Shown here piece after piece: positions 1 to 8,657 of a DNA stretch of 56,579 nt. Position 1 is the stretch's first letter; every line of letters begins with the position of its first letter. The stretch is taken from assembly GCA_902525585.1 (NCBI GenBank), contig CABZHQ010000009.1, positions 1-56,579 on the forward strand, in the 5' to 3' direction. Below the pieces are notes generated by a model. It was not told the origin of the DNA, made no database searches, and saw nothing but the letters and a program-made list of their open reading frames with translations. A program made the translations under genes and the position numbers. Origin of the DNA: an uncultured Prochlorococcus sp. (GTDB lineage: Bacteria; Cyanobacteriota; Cyanobacteriia; PCC-6307; Cyanobiaceae).

Positions 1-289
1 CAGAAGGGATGGTAGACCTCTACAAGAACTAGGTTTTTATAACCCAAGAACTAAGGAAACCAGACTTGACACAGAAGCTTTAAGAACAAGACTAACTCAG
101 GGTGCTCAACCAACTGATGTTGTGAGATCCTTATTAGAAAAGGGAGGGTTAATAGAAAAAACAGAAAGGCCCTCTATCGCAATTGGTAAAGCAAAGTTAG
201 AGAAAGAAAAATTAGCTAAGGCTAAATCTAAAGGTGAAGAAAATGATAGTAGTAAAGCTGAAAGCGAGAGTAATGAAGCTGAAAGCTAG
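1..289 (+). CDS. rpsP: 30S ribosomal protein S16, C-terminal part (5' end outside window)
   Basis: The open frame enters from the left edge (first full codon at base 2) and stops with TAG at 287-289. It contains the S16 signature [14 protein letters not shown] near the visible start, followed by the family's conserved core. S16 binds 16S rRNA during assembly of the small subunit. After the core there is a charged Lys/Glu/Ser-rich tail of about 40 residues ending in repeated ESE/AES. This resembles the long tails of cyanobacterial S16 and is absent from the short E. coli protein. phoH follows 29 bases downstream on the same strand, suggesting co-transcription. The start codon and promoter lie outside the window. 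Confidence 0.93.
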   Translation, partial: RRDGRPLQELGFYNPRTKETRLDTEALRTRLTQGAQPTDVVRSLLEKGGLIEKTERPSIAIGKAKLEKEKLAKAKSKGEENDSSKAESESNEAES

Positions 290-318
290 TGTTTGATAAA
301 TTTTTATTCAATAACTAG

Positions 319-1275
319 ATGAAGGAAGTTTCCAAAACTGGTCACTTCATAATAGACTTGCCAAGTTCTGATGCTGCTACAGCATTATCAGGCCAAGGTA
401 ATTCTCTCTTAAAAAAATTTGAGTCCTTAACAGGAGTTTCTTTAACAATAAGAGGTTTACAACTTGAGATGAACGGTGTTATTTCTAAAATTGAAAGAGC
501 CTCAGCATTGGTAGAACTTACAAGACCAATTTGGGAACAAGGGTTAGAAGTTCCAGAGGTAGATCTTAAGGCGGCTTTAAGTTCTTTAAATATGGGAGAA
601 TCATCTTCACATGCTGAACTTGGGAAAAAAGTTCTTGCGCGTTCCAAAGAAGGAAGATATTTAAGACCAAGAACTATAAGGCAAAAAGAATATGTTGAAT
701 CAATTGAGAATTTTGATCTTACATTCGCGATTGGTCCAGCTGGAACTGGCAAGACATTTTTAGCAACTGTTTGCGCGGCAAGGCTATTGAATGAGAAGAA
801 AATTGAAAAAATTGTTTTAACCAGACCAGCCGTAGAAGCTGGTGAAAATTTGGGATTTCTACCTGGTGATTTACAACAAAAAGTAGATCCATATTTAAGA
901 CCCTTATTTGATTCTTTACATAGTATTTTTGGGTTTGATAGAACAAATTCGTTAATCGATAAGGGAATTATTGAAGTTGCACCTTTAGCATTTATGAGAG
1001 GCAGAACCTTAGATAACTCTATGGTTATCCTAGATGAAGCACAAAATACTACTTGCTCACAAATGAGAATGTTTTTAACCAGATTGGGTGATAGATCTAA
1101 AATGGTTGTAAACGGAGATATTACACAAATTGATTTAAAAAAAGATCAGGAAAGCGGCCTCATTGAAGCTTCGAGAATTTTCTCTGAAACGCAAGGTATA
1201 AAATTTTGTTATTTAACTATTGAAGATGTAGTTCGTCATCCTTTAGTTCAGAAAATTATTGAGGCTTATCAATAA
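319..1275 (+). CDS. phoH: PhoH family ATPase
   Basis: A 318-residue PhoH-like P-loop ATPase. An N-terminal region of about 115 residues precedes the ATPase domain. Walker A GPAGTGKT lies at residues 139-146, after the family's 'RQKEYVESI' lead-in. Walker B VILDEAQN is at about 236-243, and the sensor-like VNGDITQ follows. Length and order match bacterial PhoH/YbeZ. YbeZ-type proteins are linked to RNA metabolism and work with the YbeY endonuclease; the 'phosphate starvation' name comes from E. coli. Its place between rpsP and era fits a ribosome or RNA role better than phosphate uptake. The ATG at 319 is the first good start after rpsP. Exact substrate is inferred only from the family. Confidence 0.93.
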   Translation: MKEVSKTGHFIIDLPSSDAATALSGQGNSLLKKFESLTGVSLTIRGLQLEMNGVISKIERASALVELTRPIWEQGLEVPEVDLKAALSSLNMGESSSHAELGKKVLARSKEGRYLRPRTIRQKEYVESIENFDLTFAIGPAGTGKTFLATVCAARLLNEKKIEKIVLTRPAVEAGENLGFLPGDLQQKVDPYLRPLFDSLHSIFGFDRTNSLIDKGIIEVAPLAFMRGRTLDNSMVILDEAQNTTCSQMRMFLTRLGDRSKMVVNGDITQIDLKKDQESGLIEASRIFSETQGIKFCYLTIEDVVRHPLVQKIIEAYQ

Positions 1276-1348
1276 CTTTATAACTCTGGAGATCCGTACC
1301 CTGAAATTTTAAAAATCGAGTAGAATAAAACCAAGTTATAAAAATAAA

Positions 1349-2086
1349 ATGCCAGCAAGTAGTAATTTCAATCAAGCTATTCGTGAAGCACAAACTAGTT
1401 CAATTGTTGGGCCTAATGTTGTTCAAAAAGCTTTACCTTACGTAGGTGGAGGTATGGTTCTAACTTCTTTAGGCGTTTTAGCAGGTGTCTCACTCATAGC
1501 AACCAATCCTGGTCTTTTCCAGCCTCTTTCAATAGTTGCATTAATTGCAGAATTGATTTTGTTTTTTATAGCCACAAGAGCTGCAAATAATGCAAATAAT
1601 GCGAAGGCCCTGCCCTTGTTGACAGGATTTAGTTTGTTAACTGGATTCACCTTAAGTGGAATAGTTGCATTAGCAATAGGAACAATTGGTATTGGTTCGG
1701 TTGGAACAGCTGCTTTAGCTACTGGTATAACTTTCGTTATTGCCTCTTACACTGGTCAGAGAATGAGTGATAGTGTTGGTCAAGCACTAAGTGGAGTAGT
1801 TGGTCTTGGATTGATAGGACTGCTTATAGCAATGTTTGTCCAATTAATTGGGGGATTCTTTGCTCCAGGAGTTTTTGGAGGTTCAGGACTCGAATTGATA
1901 ATTGCAGGATTTGGAACTGTCTTATTTGTTGCAATGTCTTTCGTTGATTTCTATACAATGCCAAGAAGATATAATGATGATCAATACCTTGCAGGGGCTT
2001 TAGGTATGTATTTAACTTATATAAACCTTTTTGTTTTCATATTGAGATTAATGATTGCACTACAAGGCGGTGGAAGAAGAGATTAA
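1349..2086 (+). CDS. Bax inhibitor-1/YccA family integral membrane protein
   Basis: A 245-residue, very hydrophobic protein. After about 27 polar residues it has roughly seven membrane segments, separated by short loops rich in Gly, Ala and Ile. The segments start at about 28 (LPYVGGGMVLTSLGVLAG), and the last is at about 220-240. This is the size and topology of the BI-1/YccA/YbhL family, whose characterised members are pH-sensitive calcium leak channels or interact with FtsH (YccA). The 73-base spacer after phoH has no obvious continuity with it. A strong hairpin terminator follows 25 bases after the stop. The family call is good; the physiological role in this organism is unknown. Confidence 0.85.
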   Translation: MPASSNFNQAIREAQTSSIVGPNVVQKALPYVGGGMVLTSLGVLAGVSLIATNPGLFQPLSIVALIAELILFFIATRAANNANNAKALPLLTGFSLLTGFTLSGIVALAIGTIGIGSVGTAALATGITFVIASYTGQRMSDSVGQALSGVVGLGLIGLLIAMFVQLIGGFFAPGVFGGSGLELIIAGFGTVLFVAMSFVDFYTMPRRYNDDQYLAGALGMYLTYINLFVFILRLMIALQGGGRRD

Positions 2087-2110
2087 ACTCATTACCTAAA
2101 TAACTAACCC

Positions 2111-2137
2111 AAAGCGTAGATTTGTGCCTACGCTTTT
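2111..2137 (+). terminator. Rho-independent terminator after the BI-1-like gene
   Basis: A perfect 9-bp inverted repeat (AAAGCGTAG at 2111-2119, CTACGCTTT at 2128-2136) encloses an 8-base loop and runs into a T tract. It is unusually GC-rich for this DNA. It ends the plus-strand gene and sits at the 3' end of the convergent minus-strand gene, so it may work in both directions. The T tract is clear only on the plus strand. Confidence 0.85.
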
Positions 2138-2665
2138 TTATTGGGCGATATCAAGAATTTGTTTTTTTATGAATTCCTTTTGCTCTGAGTCATATTTTAC
2201 TGAATTATCAAAACTATTGCCCATAGCATCTAAGTCTCTAAGGACTTGATTGACGGACTTTGTAACTGACTTAGTTTCTAGCAGTCTTAAAATAGCCTTA
2301 CATCTATCTGAAATGTTTTCCGATGTTATCTCATATTCATGATTATTATCTCTTTGATGAATAATGATTTGAGCTGAACTCATTATTAAATTTTTTACTA
2401 CTATATCTGTTACAGCATCACCACCTTCGTTCAGTTTGTAAATTAGTGAAAAAGGAAGTTTATCTAACAAAAAACAATCTTTATCTGATAAAGCATATGC
2501 AAAAAATCCTCTGAGTCCATTTCTTGTTTTAGTTAACTCTGCGATTCTATCTGCTAAAACCTCTTCGCTGAGTAAATCTTCACTCCACTCTTTGCACCAT
2601 TGTGCGGATATATTTATTGCTTGCGTGAACGAGGCTTCTTTTAAATTTATGGTTTTTTTTTTCAT
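2138..2665 (-). CDS. Conserved hypothetical cyanobacterial protein
   Basis: A 175-residue soluble protein with no signal peptide or membrane segment. Predicted content is largely helical and acidic, with a central part (about 45-110) containing 'RNGLRGFFAYALSD', which suggests a small globular domain. I do not recognise a characterised family. It looks like the unnamed proteins that sit beside era in Prochlorococcus and Synechococcus, but that is memory of context, not a search. The start is ATG at 2665, followed by a Lys-rich beginning. It converges on the BI-1-like gene across a shared terminator and diverges from era, with 38 bases between the two starts. Confidence 0.7.
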   Translation of the reverse strand: MKKKTINLKEASFTQAINISAQWCKEWSEDLLSEEVLADRIAELTKTRNGLRGFFAYALSDKDCFLLDKLPFSLIYKLNEGGDAVTDIVVKNLIMSSAQIIIHQRDNNHEYEITSENISDRCKAILRLLETKSVTKSVNQVLRDLDAMGNSFDNSVKYDSEQKEFIKKQILDIAQ

Positions 2666-2703
2666 TTTTGATCAGAATTTTATTATTGATGCATTAAAAG
2701 TCT

Positions 2704-3615
2704 TTGGCCAATTATAGATCTGGGTTTGTAACTTTACTAGGAAGGCCAAATGTTGGTAAATCTACTTTAATAAATAAATTGATTGGAGAAAAAATAACAA
2801 TTACTTCTCCAATAGCGCAAACTACTAGAAATAAATTAAAAGGAATACTTACTACAGACAATGGGCAAATAATTTTTGTAGATACGCCAGGTGTACATAA
2901 ACCTCATCATCGACTTGGAGAGATATTAGTAAGAAATGCAAAATCTGCAATTAATGGAGTTGATATGGTAATTTTTGTTATTGATTCAAGTGAAGAACCT
3001 GGTAGAGGTGATGAATATATTTTGAACTTTCTAATCGCAAATAAAACTGAGTTTATTGTTGCATTAAATAAGTGGGATTTGGTTAATAAAGAATTTAGGA
3101 ATTTACGATTAGATCAATATAGAAGATTTTTTGGAATTAATAGAAACTTTCAAATTGTAAGTGCTTCTCAAGGAGAAGGATGTTCTGAACTAGTCGATAT
3201 GGCACTTAATTTTCTTCCAGATGGACCAAAACTATATGGCGAGGAGACGATTTGCGACCAACCATTAGATAACTTATTATCTGATTTAGTAAGAGAACAG
3301 GTATTAAAAAATACAAGAGAAGAGGTACCTCATAGTGTCGCAGTAAAGATAGAGAAGAGAGAGGAAATGAAAAGAAAAAATGGCAAAGTTTTTACAGCTA
3401 TTTTGGCTACTATTATTGTTGAAAGGTCCACTCAAAAAGGCATTCTTATTGGAAAGAAAGGTTCAATGTTAAAAATGATTGGTCAGTCAGCAAGATCAAA
3501 TATGTCAAAATTAATTGATGGTCCAGTTCACCTAGAGTTGTTTGTGAAAGTTGTTCCAAATTGGAGAAAAAAAGAATCAAGGTTAATTGAGTTTGGTTAT
3601 GAGGAAGAGTTCTAG
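2704..3615 (+). CDS. era: GTPase Era
   Basis: A 303-residue Era GTPase, which binds the 3' end of 16S rRNA and acts in 30S maturation. G1 GRPNVGKS is at residues 13-20, the T-containing switch QTTRNKLKG follows, G3 DTPG at 60-63, G4 NKWD at 122-125, and a G5-like SASQGEG at about 153. The C-terminal KH domain carries the IGKKGSMLKMIG loop near 248-260. Full length for the family. The start is TTG at 2704, with no in-frame ATG before the G1 motif, so a weak start codon is likely real. The stop TAG ends at 3615 and trmD begins at the very next base, so the two are almost certainly one operon. Confidence 0.95.
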   Translation: MANYRSGFVTLLGRPNVGKSTLINKLIGEKITITSPIAQTTRNKLKGILTTDNGQIIFVDTPGVHKPHHRLGEILVRNAKSAINGVDMVIFVIDSSEEPGRGDEYILNFLIANKTEFIVALNKWDLVNKEFRNLRLDQYRRFFGINRNFQIVSASQGEGCSELVDMALNFLPDGPKLYGEETICDQPLDNLLSDLVREQVLKNTREEVPHSVAVKIEKREEMKRKNGKVFTAILATIIVERSTQKGILIGKKGSMLKMIGQSARSNMSKLIDGPVHLELFVKVVPNWRKKESRLIEFGYEEEF

Positions 3616-4836
3616 ATGAGTGGTTTTAATTTTGATGTAATTACATTGTTCCCTAAAGCTTTTGAATTAATAAATAATTTAGGGGTCATAACAAGAGCTC
3701 TAGATAAGAATCTGATAGATGTAAATTTACATGATTTAAGAGAATATGGAGAAGGTTCTTACAGACAAGTAGACGATAAGCCTTATGGAGGAGGAGCGGG
3801 TATGGTATTAAAACCTGAACCTTTTTATAAGGCATATGAATCAATTAGAAAATCACCTAAAAGTAAAACTTTGCTGATGACCCCTCAGGGTAAAGTTTTA
3901 AAGCAAAAGGATCTTGCGAGATGGTCCACTTTGGATCAAATAATAATTATTTGTGGTCAATATGAAGGTTTTGATGAAAGGATTAGATGTTTAGCTGATG
4001 AAGAAATATCGATAGGCGATTATGTCCTTTCTGGAGGTGAAATACCTGCTATATCAATAATTAATGGTTTGACTAGGTTATTACCAGGGACTCTTGGTGA
4101 TCCAGACTCCTTAGTCGATGAGAGTCATAATTCCTCTTACTTAGAGTATCCTCAATACACAAGGCCTTTAACTTTTAAAGATATGAAGGTGCCAGATATT
4201 TTAGTGAGCGGTAATCATGAAGAGATTAAATCGTGGAGAAGAAAAAAAAGTTTTGAAAGAACATTGGAGAGAAGAAGTGACTTAATTTCAAATGAAAACT
4301 ACAAAAAATCGCCACAAAGTAAGAGAATAATAAAAGAAAATAATCAATTCATGAAATTTAGAATAGGCAATGGATACGATATTCACAGACTAGTAGAGGA
4401 TAGAGATTTAATTATTGGAGGTGTAAAATTGCATCATCCTGAAAGTTTAGGATTGGATGGGCATAGTGATGCTGATGTTTTAAGTCACTCAATAATGGAT
4501 GCATTATTGGGAGCTCTTTCGTTGGGCGACATAGGAAAGTATTTCCCCCCATCTGATGAAAAATGGAAAAATGCTGATAGCTTGTTTTTATTATCAAAAG
4601 TAATTGACTTAATAAGACAAGATGGTTGGGAAATAAATAATATTGATAGTGTTCTTGTTGCTGAAAGGCCAAAAATCATGCCTCATATAGGATTAATGAA
4701 AAAAAACATTGCTGAGATCCTAGATATTAATGAAAATTTAATTGGGATTAAAGCAACCACGAATGAAAAATTGGGTCCAGAAGGAAGAGAAGAGGGTATA
4801 AGTTGCCATTCAGTAGTTCTACTTGAGAAAAAATGA
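3616..4836 (+). CDS. trmD-ispF: TrmD-IspF fusion: tRNA (m1G37) methyltransferase joined in frame to MEcPP synthase
   Basis: One uninterrupted 406-codon frame. Residues 1 to about 228 are TrmD, which makes m1G37 in tRNA using SAM. It has KPYGGGAGM at 55-63, the trefoil-knot segment [10 protein letters not shown] at about 136-145, and the basic end [16 protein letters not shown]. Residues 246-406 are a complete IspF of the MEP isoprenoid pathway. It has metal ligands Asp255 and His257 (GYDIHRL) and His291 in the [10 protein letters not shown] region, then [17 protein letters not shown] near the end. A polar linker of about 20 residues joins them. The two enzymes are normally separate genes. The Met at 4351 could also serve as an internal ispF start, but no good ribosome site precedes it. 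The gene starts directly after era and overlaps the next gene by four bases. Confidence 0.9.
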   Translation: MSGFNFDVITLFPKAFELINNLGVITRALDKNLIDVNLHDLREYGEGSYRQVDDKPYGGGAGMVLKPEPFYKAYESIRKSPKSKTLLMTPQGKVLKQKDLARWSTLDQIIIICGQYEGFDERIRCLADEEISIGDYVLSGGEIPAISIINGLTRLLPGTLGDPDSLVDESHNSSYLEYPQYTRPLTFKDMKVPDILVSGNHEEIKSWRRKKSFERTLERRSDLISNENYKKSPQSKRIIKENNQFMKFRIGNGYDIHRLVEDRDLIIGGVKLHHPESLGLDGHSDADVLSHSIMDALLGALSLGDIGKYFPPSDEKWKNADSLFLLSKVIDLIRQDGWEINNIDSVLVAERPKIMPHIGLMKKNIAEILDINENLIGIKATTNEKLGPEGREEGISCHSVVLLEKK

Positions 4837-5279
4837 GATTTAATTTAAATTTGAAAAAAAAATTCCAAGGATTTTGTTTATTATTAATTTGTTTAGTAGT
4901 TTTAATTTTTCAATCTGACATTCCCAATTTAAAAGCTCTTACAATGGATAATTATCAAAGTGAAATGGTTATAGAGGAATTAAGACTTAAAGTACCTGCC
5001 GATATAAAAGCAGCTTGGTTAAATGCTGAAAAAGAAATATGGGAGCCATGGTTATCTTCTCAAGACGGTTTTTTGGGAAGACAATTATTTTGGGATAAAG
5101 AAAAAGAAGAAGCTTTAATATTGGTAAATTGGAAAAGTAAGAAATTATGGAAAAGCATACCAATATCAGAAGTAAATGTAGTCCAACAAAAATTTGAAGA
5201 TAATATTAAAGTTGCTCTAAATGTAGGCGAAAATCCTTTTGAATTAATTTACGAGGGAGAATTAGATAAGCAAAAATGA
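4833..5279 (+). CDS. TIGR03792-like cyanobacterial hypothetical protein
   Basis: A 148-residue protein beginning with a basic stretch and a hydrophobic segment (about 14-30), consistent with a signal peptide or single anchor. After it comes the conserved core '[18 protein letters not shown] ... [17 protein letters not shown] ... [14 protein letters not shown]'. That core resembles the cyanobacterial family TIGR03792, which has a ferredoxin-like, antibiotic-monooxygenase-type appearance. The function is unknown. Its ATG overlaps the trmD-ispF stop by four bases (ATGA), and larB overlaps its own stop in the same way, so it is translationally coupled on both sides. I infer an exported or membrane-attached protein; the family assignment is from memory of its motif. 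Confidence 0.75.
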   Translation: MRFNLNLKKKFQGFCLLLICLVVLIFQSDIPNLKALTMDNYQSEMVIEELRLKVPADIKAAWLNAEKEIWEPWLSSQDGFLGRQLFWDKEKEEALILVNWKSKKLWKSIPISEVNVVQQKFEDNIKVALNVGENPFELIYEGELDKQK

Positions 5280-5932
5280 ATTTTGATATCAAGTTTGATT
5301 TTCAAAGAAGAAATAGGCTTGGAATCATTGAGGCTATTTGGGGGCAAGATAAGAGTATCGATCAATTAGAGAGATTATCTGAAAATGTAGTAAGTAAAAA
5401 TGAGGTTGTTTTCATTACTAGGATTAATAGTGAAAAGGCTAATTATCTTTTAGATTTGTATGATGATGCACGATTCTATGAAGAAGCAAATTGCCTAATA
5501 ATTGGAAAAAATCTGAATAAAATAAATACGAATAAAAAAGTTGCCATAATTTCAGGCGGCTCAAGCGACTTGGCTGTAACACTTGAAGCACAATTAGCTC
5601 TTGAAATTTATGGAGTGAATTGTCAATCTTTTATAGATGTTGGCGTAGCTGGACTTCATCGATTGATGAGTCAGTTAGAAGAAATTAATAAATATGATGT
5701 ATTAATTGTTTGTGCTGGAATGGAAGGAGCTCTGGCAACAGTTGTGGGCGGATTGTTGGCACAACCGATAATTGCAGTTCCAGTCTCAGTTGGCTATGGC
5801 GTTAGCAAGGATGGAGAAGCTGCTTTAAATAGCATGTTGTCAAGTTGTTCTCCAGGTATTGCAGTTATGAATATAGATAATGGTTACGGAGCAGCAATGG
5901 CGGCTCTCAGAATTATTAAAAGTAATTCATAA
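5276..5932 (+). CDS. larB: Pyridinium-3,5-biscarboxylate synthase, LarB family (PurE-like)
   Basis: A 218-residue LarB protein. The N-terminal part has FDFQRRNRLG, the start typical of this family. The C-terminal domain is PurE-like with SGGSSDLAVTLEA, DVGVAGLHRL and CAGMEGALATVVGGL, then PVSVGYG. In Lactobacillus, LarB carboxylates and hydrolyses nicotinic acid adenine dinucleotide as the first step to the nickel-pincer cofactor of lactate racemase. Many cyanobacteria carry larB without a known lactate racemase. No larC or larE lies in this window, so the role here is open. The start overlaps the previous stop by four bases. Confidence 0.85.
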   Translation: MNFDIKFDFQRRNRLGIIEAIWGQDKSIDQLERLSENVVSKNEVVFITRINSEKANYLLDLYDDARFYEEANCLIIGKNLNKINTNKKVAIISGGSSDLAVTLEAQLALEIYGVNCQSFIDVGVAGLHRLMSQLEEINKYDVLIVCAGMEGALATVVGGLLAQPIIAVPVSVGYGVSKDGEAALNSMLSSCSPGIAVMNIDNGYGAAMAALRIIKSNS

Positions 5933-5936
5933 ATAA

Positions 5937-6068
5937 TTACTTTTTTTCTATTTCTAATAGGTTTTCTATCCATAAATTAAGTTGTTTTGATAGCATTCCT
6001 TCTTCTCTCATTTTTATTGCTTTTATAACGACTTCTGTGTTTACCCATTCTGGAAATCTTTTCGGCAT
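5937..6068 (-). CDS. Small hypothetical protein (43 aa)
   Basis: A short frame from ATG (6066-6068, minus) to TAA (5937-5939), encoding MPKRFPEWVNTEVVIKAIKM and 23 more residues ending in EIEKK. It is charged, probably helical, and has a Trp-containing start and no membrane segment. Stop codons interrupt the alternative frames here, while this frame uses ordinary codons. It converges on larB with a five-base gap. The compositional look is of a real small protein of the kind found in Prochlorococcus, but conservation was not tested. Function unknown. Confidence 0.5.
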   Translation of the reverse strand: MPKRFPEWVNTEVVIKAIKMREEGMLSKQLNLWIENLLEIEKK

Positions 6069-6135
6069 TTATTTTTATATTCAATAATTTTAATTTGGTA
6101 CAGATTTTTATAAAAACAAGATCTAAGTAACAAAT

Positions 6136-6303
6136 TTAATCTTTTTTATTTAATTTTGTACCTAATCTAGATAGTTCAGATGAGGTATGTTCACTTTCTA
6201 CATTTTTTAATCTTTCAATTAGCTCAGTGAGATCTTTATGTGCTAACTCACCATTTTGCTCCCATTTAAGGGACCTTGAGTTGCTATCAATTTTTTCTTT
6301 CAT
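6136..6303 (-). CDS. Small hypothetical protein (55 aa)
   Basis: A frame from ATG (6301-6303, minus) to TAA (6136-6138). The product begins MKEKIDSNSRSLKWEQNGEL and continues as a charged helix with a heptad-like DLTELIERLKNVESE, suggesting a short coiled coil. There is no membrane segment. It lies between the 43-residue ORF and thiS, all on the minus strand, in a stretch otherwise without genes. The amphipathic pattern and the absence of a competing frame support a real gene. Its family is not recognised. Confidence 0.55.
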   Translation of the reverse strand: MKEKIDSNSRSLKWEQNGELAHKDLTELIERLKNVESEHTSSELSRLGTKLNKKD

Positions 6304-6413
6304 TTTTAAATTTAAGTATTAAAAATATAAAACGAAAAATGGAGAAATTTGGCTATTGTTTCAAGCCTAAACTTAAAAAAATATGAAGATTTTTAATACA
6401 TTAAATATTTTTT

Positions 6414-6623
6414 TTATCCTCCACCAACTATTGAAACAATTTCTAAATTATCACCATCTTTAAGCTTCACTTTTTCCCATTTCATTGAATTTATAATTAA
6501 ATTATTTAACTCAACTACAATTGTGTTTGGTTTATATCCCATATGGTTAAGAGCTGTAGATAGTAGAACATTTTCTTGATCAAGATCTATTTTTTTTTCT
6601 TCTCCATTTACCCTAATTTTCAT
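6414..6623 (-). CDS. thiS: Sulfur carrier protein ThiS
   Basis: A 69-residue ubiquitin-like protein ending in VSIVGGG, so the conserved C-terminal Gly-Gly that is adenylated and thiocarboxylated is present. The start MKIRVNGEEKKID is the usual first strand of ThiS. It donates sulfur for the thiazole half of thiamine, working with ThiF/MoeB-like and ThiG proteins that are not in this window. Its ATG lies 11 bases inside the 3' end of thiE, so the two are translationally coupled. Confidence 0.92.
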   Translation of the reverse strand: MKIRVNGEEKKIDLDQENVLLSTALNHMGYKPNTIVVELNNLIINSMKWEKVKLKDGDNLEIVSIVGGG

Positions 6624-7659
6624 GAGACAACTTTTTTAGAATCATCATAGCGTTTTCTTTAGGATCTTCAGAATTCATTAATTCCGAAACTAAGGCAACT
6701 TTTTTAAACCCATTTCTTTTTAAATATGAAATATTATTTGACTTGATTCCTCCAATAGCAAACCAAGGAATATTTAAATCCTTTGTTAATTTTTTAATAT
6801 GTTCAACACCTAAAGGTTTTTTATTCTTTTTTGTTGTAGTTTCGAATACTGGCCCTATTCCTATGTAATCACAACCTTCTTTAAGAGCATTAGAAATATC
6901 AATTTCATTATTTGCACTTATTCCGATTATTTTTGAATATCCTAATAGTTTTCTTGCGGTTTTTAAGTCTAAATCTTCTTGTCCAAGATGAATTCCATCC
7001 GCGTTAGATGCTAGAGCTATATCAAGTCTATCGTTAACGATAAATAAAGAATTATACCTTTTACATAGATTTTTAATCTGAATTGCTTCTTGAAGATTAT
7101 CTTGATCAGTTCCCGTTTTAAATCTATGCTGAATAATTTTTACTCCCGCAATTAAAATCTCTTCAATTATTTCTAATAGATTGTCCTTTTGATCTGTGAT
7201 TACATATAAATCATTTTCTTTTAATATTGTCTCCGACTTCTTACACTTGCTATAACCTAATAAGTCAATTTCAATAGTATAAATTTCATATCTAATTTCC
7301 GAAGCGATTTTTGAAAGCTCATGATTCTGCAGCCTTGAGAATTCTTCTATGACTCGTAATGCTTCTTGAACTCTGGCTGAATTAGAACTTATAATTTGAT
7401 CAGAAGTTTTTCTGTTGATTTGCGCTTGATGAGTCAATCCTTTACATTTATCCTCAATATGATTTCTAGATTGTTTATAAACTTCTAAATGATTTTTTCC
7501 TAAAATTTGTCTAAAATTTTTAATCTTTGCAACATATTTTTCTTTGCCTAGGCCAAATCTAGCCCAATCCTCTAATACTCTCAGCCCTTCTCTAGCTCTA
7601 TCTAGATTAGCGTCAATAATTTGATAAATTCTTAAATCTTCAGTATTGGAATTCATCAT
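6613..7659 (-). CDS. thiE: Thiamine-phosphate synthase with N-terminal ThiD2-like domain
   Basis: A two-part protein. Residues 1 to about 135 form the cyanobacterial N-terminal domain (IIDANLDRAREGLRVLEDWAR), called ThiD2-like in domain databases. The rest is a TIM-barrel ThiE with IQHRFKTG, VNDRLDIAL, DGIHLGQEDL and the phosphate-binding IGIGPVFETTTK and FAIGGI. It joins the pyrimidine and thiazole phosphates to make thiamine phosphate. An upstream TTG-type start at 7701 would overlap ribF by 35 bases; I prefer the ATG at 7657-7659 (or the adjacent one at 7654-7656), seven bases after the ribF stop. It overlaps thiS at the other end, giving a ribF-thiE-thiS order. Confidence 0.9.
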   Translation of the reverse strand: MMNSNTEDLRIYQIIDANLDRAREGLRVLEDWARFGLGKEKYVAKIKNFRQILGKNHLEVYKQSRNHIEDKCKGLTHQAQINRKTSDQIISSNSARVQEALRVIEEFSRLQNHELSKIASEIRYEIYTIEIDLLGYSKCKKSETILKENDLYVITDQKDNLLEIIEEILIAGVKIIQHRFKTGTDQDNLQEAIQIKNLCKRYNSLFIVNDRLDIALASNADGIHLGQEDLDLKTARKLLGYSKIIGISANNEIDISNALKEGCDYIGIGPVFETTTKKNKKPLGVEHIKKLTKDLNIPWFAIGGIKSNNISYLKRNGFKKVALVSELMNSEDPKENAMMILKKLSHEN

Positions 7660-7666
7660 TTGTAAT

Positions 7667-8590
7667 TTATTTTTTGTGGTTTTTAAAAATTTTAAGAGCA
7701 TTATCTCTATCTTTTTTAATTTGATTAGAAAGTTGATCTATATTTTTGAACTTGATTTGAGATCTAAGTTTTTCAACTGGTTCAACAGATAGATTTAAAC
7801 CATATAGATCGATATCTTTATTTATTAAATGAACTTCAACTGCAGATGGCAATAAAGGATTTATTGTTGGTTGAGAGCCAAGATTCATAACAGATTCAAT
7901 TTTTTTGTTGGAATTTTCTATGGTTGTCCAAGATGCATAAACTCCTTCTCCAGGTAAAAATTTCCTGCCATCTATCTCAAGGTTTGCGGTAGGCCATCCT
8001 ATACTTTTTCCAATTCCTTTACCTTTAACAACCTTTCCATTAAAACTATAAGGCCTATTAAGAATTTTGGAAGCATTTTTCAGATCACTTTTCTCTAATA
8101 GATCTCTTATTCTGCTGCTGCTGATTCTACCTTCCTTGTCTTCTAAAATTGGAGTAATTTTGAGTTTAATATCCGTATTCTTAATTATATTTTTTATTGT
8201 ATTTATGTCTCCACTTCTTCTGAAACCAAATTTAAAATTAGCACCTACAGAAATGTTTTTTGCTTGTAATTGATTTATCAAAATATCTCTTACAAATCTT
8301 TCTGCACTTAATTTGGATAGTTTCATATCAAAAGGAATCAGAACTAATTGTTCAATCCCCAGATCTTCAAGAATAGATAGCTTTTCTTCAGGGAGATCAA
8401 GTCTAAGACGCATCTCTTTATAAAGAACTTCTCGGGGATGAGGCCAGAAGCTTGCAATTGTTGGGGCATATTGATTTTCTTCAACCACACTTTTTATTAA
8501 TTGTCTGTGGCCAGCATGTAGGCCATCAAAACTTCCAATAGCTATTGAGGTAGGACTCTTAACTTCAGATGGCGATATTAAAGAGATCAA
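7667..8590 (-). CDS. ribF: Bifunctional riboflavin kinase / FAD synthetase
   Basis: A 307-residue RibF that turns riboflavin into FMN and then FAD. The N-terminal nucleotidyltransferase domain has GSFDGLHAGH at residues 19-28, and SSSRIRDLL later in the domain. The C-terminal kinase domain has GKGIGKSIGWPTANLEI around 190-207, then EGVYASW and MNLGSQPTI. Complete for the family. It is first in a minus-strand set with thiE and thiS, all cofactor genes, and diverges from the DUF3611 gene with 67 bases between starts, which should hold both promoters. Confidence 0.95.
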   Translation of the reverse strand: MISLISPSEVKSPTSIAIGSFDGLHAGHRQLIKSVVEENQYAPTIASFWPHPREVLYKEMRLRLDLPEEKLSILEDLGIEQLVLIPFDMKLSKLSAERFVRDILINQLQAKNISVGANFKFGFRRSGDINTIKNIIKNTDIKLKITPILEDKEGRISSSRIRDLLEKSDLKNASKILNRPYSFNGKVVKGKGIGKSIGWPTANLEIDGRKFLPGEGVYASWTTIENSNKKIESVMNLGSQPTINPLLPSAVEVHLINKDIDLYGLNLSVEPVEKLRSQIKFKNIDQLSNQIKKDRDNALKIFKNHKK

Positions 8591-8657
8591 AAGATTACGT
8601 GCAATTTTATGATTTTAGTGGCAAGTTTGGATTGATTAAGTTTATTCAATCAAATGA

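Noticed and set aside
342..946. Two minus-strand frames inside phoH
   Set aside because: Shadows of the PhoH coding frame, with no recognisable protein features.
7660..7701. Longer thiE start at 7701
   Set aside because: It would overlap ribF by 35 bases and add residues not seen in the domain start; the ATG pair just after the ribF stop is a better choice.
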